The notes under the pieces are model-generated. The model searched no databases, had not been told where the DNA came from, and saw only the letters and a list, made by a program, of their open reading frames with translations. Positions 4,686 to 9,160 of a DNA stretch of 9,160 bases are shown piece by piece; positions within the stretch are counted from its first letter, which is position 1; each line of letters starts with the position of its first letter. The position numbers and the translations under genes were made by a program. The stretch covers positions 1 through 9,160 of the forward strand of contig CALLNA010000127.1 of assembly GCA_938005655.1 (NCBI GenBank). Reading direction: 5' to 3'. This stretch comes from an uncultured Novosphingobium sp. GTDB lineage: Bacteria > Pseudomonadota > Alphaproteobacteria > Sphingomonadales > Sphingomonadaceae.

Positions 4686-6962
4686 TCCGGCTCCCTTCCC
4701 GCCTGTGGGAGGGGTCAGGGAAGGGTCTGTAGAAAGGGGTGCGGCTGAGGAAACAGGCCCTCTCCCGGCTCCTTCTGTATTTGGGTGGGGAGAGTGCGAG
4801 GCCCGGCTGCGAGACGGCCGGGCTTTCTTTCGCCACCAGCCATGGGCGCCCTGGTCTTCCGCGACCGTGGCGATGCGCCCACGCTCCAGATCGATCGCCA
4901 AGCCGCCGGTGCGGTCGAGCAGGGTGCGGTCGGCCTTGAGCCAGCGCGGCCGACAGCTCTGCGGCAGCCAGCGGTCGGCGATGACGATGTCGGAAAGATC
5001 GCAGGCGGCGGCCAGCTCGCGCTCGGCGACCGGGGCCTTGTTCCGCCCGATCAGCAGATGCCAGTCCCGCCCGCCGCGCCGCAGCGCGACCGAGCAGAAC
5101 TCCGGGCTGCACCGCGCGCCCGGCCACTGCGCGAGCGGGACGGCCTCGCCCGACATGCCGGCCAGCTCGGTCAGGGTCTCGCCGGCGAAGGAATCGCGGC
5201 TGTCGCGCAGCATCAGCAGCCGGTCGCCGCCGCTCTCGACGATCCCGACATGATGCCCGTCGCCCGAGATCAACAGGTCGGGGACGCGCAACGTGGCGAG
5301 CGTGATCGTCGCGACCAGCACCGGAAGCAGCCCCAGCAGGCGGGCCCGGCCGCGCCATAGCGCCAACCACAGCGCCCCGAGCAGGAACAGCGCGAAGGCC
5401 CAGTCCCCCATCGCCGGGAGCCGGGTGACCGCGCCGGGCCGGCTCGCCGTCCAGTGCGCGAGGGCGAGCAGCAGGTCGAGCGACTTGCCGCACAGCCACC
5501 AGGCTGGCGCGCCCGCGCCCACCACATCGAGCACCAGGGCGAGCCCGATCAGCGGCATGGTCACGAAGGTCGTCAGCGGAATCGCGATGACGTTGGCGAA
5601 GGCGCCGTAGAACCCGGTCTTGTGGAAATGGAACAGCCCGATCGGCAGCAGGGCCAGCTCGATCACGAAGCCGGTGAGCAGCAGCATGGCGAGCTGGCGT
5701 CCGCCCCTCGCCCACCACGCCTCATCGCGCGGGGCGAGGAAGCGACGCACCGGATCGCAGCCGTGCAGCGCGACGATCGCGAGGACCGCGCCGAAGCTCA
5801 TCTGGAAGCTCGGGCCGACCACCGCCTCGGGCCAGAGCAGCATCACGCAGATCGCCGCCACGGCGAGCAGCCGCAGCGACAACGGCTCGCGCCCCAGAGC
5901 CAGGGCCAGCAGCACCAGCAGCGCGCCGATGCACGAGCGCACCGTCGGAACCTCGGCCCCGGTCAGCAGGGTATAGCCGACGCCTGCGCCCGCGGCGGCG
6001 CCCGCCGCCAGGAGCCGGATCGCGACGAAATAGATCACCGCGATCACCGCGCTGACATGCAGCCCGCTGACCGAGAGCAGATGGGTCAGCCCGGCGTCGC
6101 GCATGGCGTCCTCGTCGGCCTGGGCGATCCCGCCGCGGTCGCCGCTGGCAAAGGCCGCGGCGACGCCGCCAGGCGAGCCTGCCAAGCGCGAATGGACATG
6201 GTCCGACAGCCGCCGCTGGAGCCGGGCGAGGCCGGCGTTCCCGCTTGCCGGCGCGACCAGCACGGGATCGCCCAGCGCCGATCCCGTCGCCGCCAGCCCG
6301 GCGAACCAGGCGGTGCGCGCGAAGTCGTAGCTTCCCGGCAGCATCGGCGGCGACGGCGGCATCAGCCGGGCCCGCAGCCGGATCGTCGCCCCTTCTGCGA
6401 TTCCTTCCGGCATTGTCCTGCCCGGCACGTTGACCCGCACCACGATCGCCCGGCCGGTCCCGGGCTCGCGCGTCGCCAGCAGCAGCCGCACCCGATCCTC
6501 GGCAGGCCGGTCCTCGCGGCCGAGGACCGCGCCGGTCAGCTCGGCCACCATGGGCCGCGAGATCGCCGGCGCGCCGACCATGGCCGACTTAGCCCAGACC
6601 GTCAGGCAGCCCAGCGCCACGGCCCCCGGCGCGACCAGCAAGGCCAGGCGCAGGAAGGGAAACCACCCGTCCCGGCGCATCGCCGCCGCGCCAGTCAGCA
6701 TCAAGCCGAGGCAGGCCGCGACCAGCGCCAGCCACTGCCGCGCGTTCGCCAGCTCGAACCACGCCGCGATCCCCGCCGCGAAGGCCACGGCCAGCCACGG
6801 CGCGCGGTCGAACCCGGCGCTGGCCAGAAAACGCTCCAGCGCTTCCAGGCCGCTGGACAAGCGGTAGCGACTGCGCCAATGGCCATGTTGCAGTGCAGCG
6901 CTTTCCGGCGCTACACCGCCCTCAACCCCGGCGAAGGTGGCGTCGCTGGCCATGCGCGCCAT
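4665..6962 (-). CDS. comEC: ComEC/Rec2-family DNA uptake channel protein
   Basis: This polytopic inner-membrane protein is predicted to carry single-stranded DNA into the cytoplasm during natural transformation. Counting from the ATG at 6962 it has 765 residues. Two or three hydrophobic segments (about 54-125) are followed by a soluble OB-fold-like N-terminal domain (about 140-230, DUF4131 type). The Competence core then shows the motifs HLLSVSGLHVS (294-304), GAEVPTVRS (335-343) and SFQMSF (385-390), with about eight more membrane segments up to residue 555. The C-terminal domain (560-710) occupies the place of the usual metallo-beta-lactamase-like domain but has no HxHxDH motif. The last 54 or so residues are encoded by repeat and terminator DNA and look non-native. 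The start is uncertain: ATG at 6953 and GTG at 7037 are alternatives, and none has a clear Shine-Dalgarno. It is convergent with lexA and divergent from gltX. Confidence 0.9.
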   Translation of the reverse strand: MARMASDATFAGVEGGVAPESAALQHGHWRSRYRLSSGLEALERFLASAGFDRAPWLAVAFAAGIAAWFELANARQWLALVAACLGLMLTGAAAMRRDGWFPFLRLALLVAPGAVALGCLTVWAKSAMVGAPAISRPMVAELTGAVLGREDRPAEDRVRLLLATREPGTGRAIVVRVNVPGRTMPEGIAEGATIRLRARLMPPSPPMLPGSYDFARTAWFAGLAATGSALGDPVLVAPASGNAGLARLQRRLSDHVHSRLAGSPGGVAAAFASGDRGGIAQADEDAMRDAGLTHLLSVSGLHVSAVIAVIYFVAIRLLAAGAAAGAGVGYTLLTGAEVPTVRSCIGALLVLLALALGREPLSLRLLAVAAICVMLLWPEAVVGPSFQMSFGAVLAIVALHGCDPVRRFLAPRDEAWWARGGRQLAMLLLTGFVIELALLPIGLFHFHKTGFYGAFANVIAIPLTTFVTMPLIGLALVLDVVGAGAPAWWLCGKSLDLLLALAHWTASRPGAVTRLPAMGDWAFALFLLGALWLALWRGRARLLGLLPVLVATITLATLRVPDLLISGDGHHVGIVESGGDRLLMLRDSRDSFAGETLTELAGMSGEAVPLAQWPGARCSPEFCSVALRRGGRDWHLLIGRNKAPVAERELAAACDLSDIVIADRWLPQSCRPRWLKADRTLLDRTGGLAIDLERGRIATVAEDQGAHGWWRKKARPSRSRASHSPHPNTEGAGRGPVSSAAPLSTDPSLTPPTGGKGAGSVIAPQ
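4693..4725. repeat. Palindromic intergenic repeat after lexA (arms of 8 bp)
   Basis: The arms cccttccc (4693-4700) and gggaaggg (4718-4725) are perfect reverse complements. The interior, with gggaggggt at 4707-4715, can also pair with the left side. The sequence resembles the CCCTCCC/GGGAGGG short palindromes scattered between genes in many proteobacteria, often between convergent genes as here. No T tract follows on either strand, so it is not a clear terminator. It lies in the region that comEC reads through on the other strand. Confidence 0.5.
4760..4794. repeat. Second palindromic repeat after lexA (arms of 7 bp)
   Basis: The arms ctctccc (4760-4766) and gggagag (4788-4794) are perfect reverse complements around a 21-base interior. 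It is similar in composition to the palindrome at 4693-4725 and lies directly before the terminator hairpin. Together they make a cluster of dyad structures in the lexA 3' region. Either a degenerate copy of an intergenic repeat family or part of a longer folded 3' UTR would explain it. Confidence 0.4.
4799..4831 (+). terminator. Rho-independent terminator of lexA
   Basis: The perfect 7-bp GC stem gcccggc (4801-4807) and gccgggc (4817-4823) encloses a 9-base loop. It can be extended by a G-U pair (4800/4824) and an A-T pair (4799/4825). The T-rich tail tttctttc (4824-4831) follows on the + strand only, so it serves transcription coming from lexA. It stands about 113 bases beyond the lexA stop, giving a long 3' UTR. 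On the opposite strand the same bases are read through by the comEC frame. Confidence 0.8.
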
Positions 6963-6967
6963 AGGAC

Positions 6968-6973
6968 AGGAAG
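6968..6973 (+). promoter_or_regulatory. Ribosome binding site deciding the gltX start
   Basis: AGGAAG lies 8 bases before the ATG at 6982. It is the only good Shine-Dalgarno sequence near the N-terminus of gltX. It favours 6982 over the in-frame ATGs at 6937 and 6952, which would add residues not expected in the family and overlap comEC. Confidence 0.7.
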
Positions 6974-6981
6974 AATTGCGG

Positions 6982-8415
6982 ATGGCAAGTGCAGGCGCAT
7001 CGAACGGTGGAGCGGCGGAAGGCCGTGCGATCGTCACGCGCTTCGCTCCCTCGCCGACCGGCTACCTGCATATCGGCGGCGCCCGCACCGCGCTGTTCAA
7101 CTGGCTCTATGCGCGCCATTACGGCGGCAAGTACCTGCTCCGCATCGAGGACACCGACCGCGCTCGCTCGACCGAGCCGGCGATCGCGGCGATCTTCGAC
7201 GGGCTCGACTGGCTCGGCCTCGGCGGGGTATTCCAGTTCGCCCGCTCCGAGCGCCATGCCGCGGTCGCGGCCGAGCTGCTCGCCAAGGGCCATGCCTATC
7301 GCTGCTACCTGACGCCCGAGGAGCTCGCCGCCCGCCGCGCCGCCGCCCAGGCCGAGAAGCGCCCCTTCCGCCTCGCCAGCGAATGGCGCGACCGCGCTCC
7401 CGCCGAAGCACCGGAGGGCGCGCCCTTCGTCGTCAGGATCAAGGCCCCGCGCGAGGGCGAGACGGTGATCGAGGACCAGGTCCAGGGCCGGGTCACGGTC
7501 AGCAACGCCGAGATCGACGATTTCGTCCTACTCCGCTCGGACGGCACCCCGACCTATATGCTGGCTGTAGTGGTCGACGACCACGACATGGGCGTGACCC
7601 ACGTGATCCGCGGCGACGACCATCTCAACAACGCTTTCCGCCAGCTTGTGCTGATCCGGACCATGGGCTGGGAGGAGCCGACCTATGCCCATGTCCCGCT
7701 GATCCACGGCGCGGACGGGGCAAAGCTGTCCAAGCGCCACGGCGCGCTCGGCGTCGACGCCTACCGCGACGAGATGGGCATCCTGTCCGAAGCGCTGTTC
7801 AATTACCTGCTGCGCCTGGGCTGGGGCCACGGCGACGACGAGATCATCGCCCGCGACCAGGCGGTCGAATGGTTCGACATCGCCCATGTCGGCAAGGGCC
7901 CGTCGCGCTTCGACCTCGCCAAGCTGCAAAACCTCAACGGCCATTACCTGCGCGAGGCGGACGACGCACGCCTCGCCGGGCTGGTCGCGCCCCGGATCGC
8001 CGGGACGGTCGACCTCGCCCTGCTCGAACGGGCCATGCCCGTGCTCAAGGTCCGCGCGCGCGACCTCAACGAGCTTGCTTCCGGCGCCGCCTTCCTGTTC
8101 CGCCAGCGGCCCCTGCCGCTCGACGAGAAGGCCGCCGCCCTGCTGACCGCCGAGGCCCGCGCCCTGCTGGCCGGCATCCAGGCGCGGTTGGAGAGCCAAA
8201 CCGTCTGGACAACCGACGATCTGGAGGCCACTCTCAAGGCCATGGCCGAGGACCTGGGGCTGGGCCTCGGCAAGCTGGCCCAACCGCTGCGGGCGGCGCT
8301 GACGGGTCAGACGACCTCGCCGGGAATTTTTGACGTACTCGTCCTGCTCGGTCGCGACGAAAGCCTGGCGCGCATCGCAGCGCAGGCCATGTCGCCAGAG
8401 CAGGCGCAAGGATAG
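6982..8415 (+). CDS. gltX: Glutamate--tRNA ligase
   Basis: GluRS (477 residues) attaches glutamate to tRNA. It is a class I synthetase. The HIGH region is APSPTGYLHIGGART (residues 22-36) and the KMSKS loop is KLSKRHG (248-254). RIEDTDR (54-60) and the VIRGDDHLNN stretch (208-217) of the catalytic core are intact. The helical C-terminal half (about 320-477) forms the anticodon-binding region. The HIGH motif lies about 12 residues deeper than in many GluRS proteins because of a short Ala/Gly-rich leader. Only one Cys (YRCYL, about 108) stands where many family members have a CxC zinc-type motif. Whether it also charges tRNA-Gln, as in bacteria lacking GlnRS, cannot be read from the sequence. 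It diverges from comEC and is followed after 12 bases by gltA, so the two are probably cotranscribed. Confidence 0.97.
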   Translation: MASAGASNGGAAEGRAIVTRFAPSPTGYLHIGGARTALFNWLYARHYGGKYLLRIEDTDRARSTEPAIAAIFDGLDWLGLGGVFQFARSERHAAVAAELLAKGHAYRCYLTPEELAARRAAAQAEKRPFRLASEWRDRAPAEAPEGAPFVVRIKAPREGETVIEDQVQGRVTVSNAEIDDFVLLRSDGTPTYMLAVVVDDHDMGVTHVIRGDDHLNNAFRQLVLIRTMGWEEPTYAHVPLIHGADGAKLSKRHGALGVDAYRDEMGILSEALFNYLLRLGWGHGDDEIIARDQAVEWFDIAHVGKGPSRFDLAKLQNLNGHYLREADDARLAGLVAPRIAGTVDLALLERAMPVLKVRARDLNELASGAAFLFRQRPLPLDEKAAALLTAEARALLAGIQARLESQTVWTTDDLEATLKAMAEDLGLGLGKLAQPLRAALTGQTTSPGIFDVLVLLGRDESLARIAAQAMSPEQAQG

Positions 8416-8421
8416 AAGGAG
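8416..8421 (+). promoter_or_regulatory. Strong ribosome binding site of gltA
   Basis: AAGGAG begins directly after the gltX stop codon and sits 6 bases before the GTG at 8428. It is a strong Shine-Dalgarno sequence and settles the non-ATG start of gltA. Confidence 0.85.
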
Positions 8422-8427
8422 AACACA

Positions 8428-9160
8428 GTGGGCGATTCTGCGAAACTCAACGCGGCCGGCAAGGACTTCGAATATCCGGTGCTGAAGGGCAGCGTCGGTC
8501 CCGACGTGATCGACATCCGCAAGCTCTACGGCCAGACCGGGATGTTCACCTACGATCCCGGCTTCACTTCGACCGCGAGCTGCGAGAGCGCGCTGACCTA
8601 TATCGACGGCGACGAGGGCGTCCTGCTCCATCGCGGCTACCCGATCGGCCAGCTCGCCGAGCATTCGAGCTTCATGGAAGTCTGCTACCTGCTGCTGAAC
8701 GGGGAGCTTCCCAGCGGCGGCGAGCTGGAGACCTTCACGAACACGATCAGCCGCCACACGATGCTGCACGAGCAGCTCGCCACCTTCTACAAGGGCTTCC
8801 GCCGCGACGCGCACCCGATGGCGATCATGTGCGGCGTGGTCGGCGCCCTGTCGGCGTTCTATCACGACAGCACCGACATCGCCGATCCCGAGCATCGCAA
8901 GATCAGCTCGCATCGCCTGATCGCCAAGATGCCGACGATCGCCGCGATGGCCTACAAGTATTCGGTCGGCCAGCCCTTCCTCTACCCGGACAACAAGCTG
9001 TCCTACGCGGGCAACTTCCTGCGCATGACCTTCGGCGTCCCGGCCGAGGAATACGAGGTGGTCCCGGCGGTCGAGAAGGCGATGGACCGGATCTTCATCC
9101 TCCACGCCGACCACGAGCAGAACGCCTCGACCTCGACGGTGCGCCTCGCCGGCTCGTCGG
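8428..9160 (+). CDS. gltA: Citrate synthase (3' partial)
   Basis: The first 244 residues of citrate synthase lie here, which condenses oxaloacetate and acetyl-CoA to start the TCA cycle. The gene continues past the right edge. The N-terminus (ALTYIDGDEGVLLHRGYPIGQLAE at about 55-78, with a beta-rich leader before it) and the segment LHADHEQNASTSTVRLAGSS (225-244) match the hexameric type II enzyme of Gram-negative bacteria, in which NADH often inhibits. SFMEVCYLLLNGELP (81-95) is also characteristic. The catalytic His and Asp residues of the family lie mostly beyond the window, so completeness cannot be judged. The start is GTG, supported by the AAGGAG site and by the absence of an ATG before codon 39. 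With only 12 bases after gltX it is likely read from the gltX promoter, perhaps with one of its own. Confidence 0.97.
   Translation, partial: MGDSAKLNAAGKDFEYPVLKGSVGPDVIDIRKLYGQTGMFTYDPGFTSTASCESALTYIDGDEGVLLHRGYPIGQLAEHSSFMEVCYLLLNGELPSGGELETFTNTISRHTMLHEQLATFYKGFRRDAHPMAIMCGVVGALSAFYHDSTDIADPEHRKISSHRLIAKMPTIAAMAYKYSVGQPFLYPDNKLSYAGNFLRMTFGVPAEEYEVVPAVEKAMDRIFILHADHEQNASTSTVRLAGSS

Noticed and set aside
6937..6981. Upstream in-frame starts for gltX (ATG at 6937 or 6952)
   Set aside because: They lack a good Shine-Dalgarno, would overlap the comEC coding region and add residues not typical of GluRS. The ATG at 6982 has AGGAAG at ideal spacing.
5454..8333. A 959-codon open frame on the + strand running antisense to comEC and then out of frame through gltX
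   Set aside because: It crosses two recognised genes, its translation is almost all Arg, Gln, Gly, Ala and Pro, and it matches no family I know. It is a composition artefact, not a fusion gene.
8330..8352. TTGACG in the AT-rich patch near the end of gltX as a promoter for gltA
   Set aside because: The -35 match is good, but nothing resembling a -10 box lies at a suitable distance, and the bases are accounted for by the gltX codons.
1..9160. Mobile elements, prophage, CRISPR, toxin-antitoxin or defence genes
   Set aside because: All coding space is taken by recognised housekeeping genes with uniform composition. No transposase, integrase, direct-repeat array or attachment site is seen.

Overview
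This is a GC-rich (roughly 70% by eye) stretch of bacterial chromosome packed with housekeeping genes. The proteins and gene order (trpG-trpD-trpC-moaC-moeA-lexA, then comEC facing lexA, then gltX-gltA) point to an alphaproteobacterium, most likely in Sphingomonadales. A GTTC-N7-GTTC SOS box, the alphaproteobacterial form, in front of lexA supports this. The genus cannot be fixed from the sequence alone. There is no phage, transposon, CRISPR array, tRNA or rRNA, and I see no sign of horizontal transfer.

Layout. Positions 1-2155 hold the end of trpG, all of trpD and all of trpC: the early part of tryptophan synthesis, with each gene coupled to the next by a 4-base ATGA overlap. After a 73-base gap containing a small hairpin and a possible 9-codon leader ORF come moaC and moeA (2229-3919), two molybdenum-cofactor genes that again overlap. 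lexA (3987-4685) has its own likely promoter, whose -35 box overlaps the moeA stop codon, and an SOS box placed for autorepression. Downstream of lexA is about 145 bases of palindromic repeats ending in a good Rho-independent terminator. comEC (complement, about 4665-6962) converges on lexA. Its reading frame runs through the terminator and repeats and ends antisense inside lexA. gltX (6982-8415) diverges from comEC across only about 19 bases and is followed after 12 bases by gltA, which starts with GTG and runs off the right edge.

How the genes work together. trpGDC turns chorismate into indole-3-glycerol phosphate, apart from the TrpE and TrpF steps, which are not in this window. moaC and moeA act at an early and a late step of molybdenum cofactor synthesis. 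lexA controls the SOS response and probably itself. comEC encodes the inner-membrane DNA-uptake channel, gltX charges tRNA with glutamate, and gltA starts the TCA cycle.

I did not find a previously undescribed system. The points most worth a second look are the repeat-derived tail of ComEC, the missing metallo-beta-lactamase motif in its C-terminal domain, the three-half-site arrangement at the lexA operator, and the small leader ORF and hairpin before moaC.
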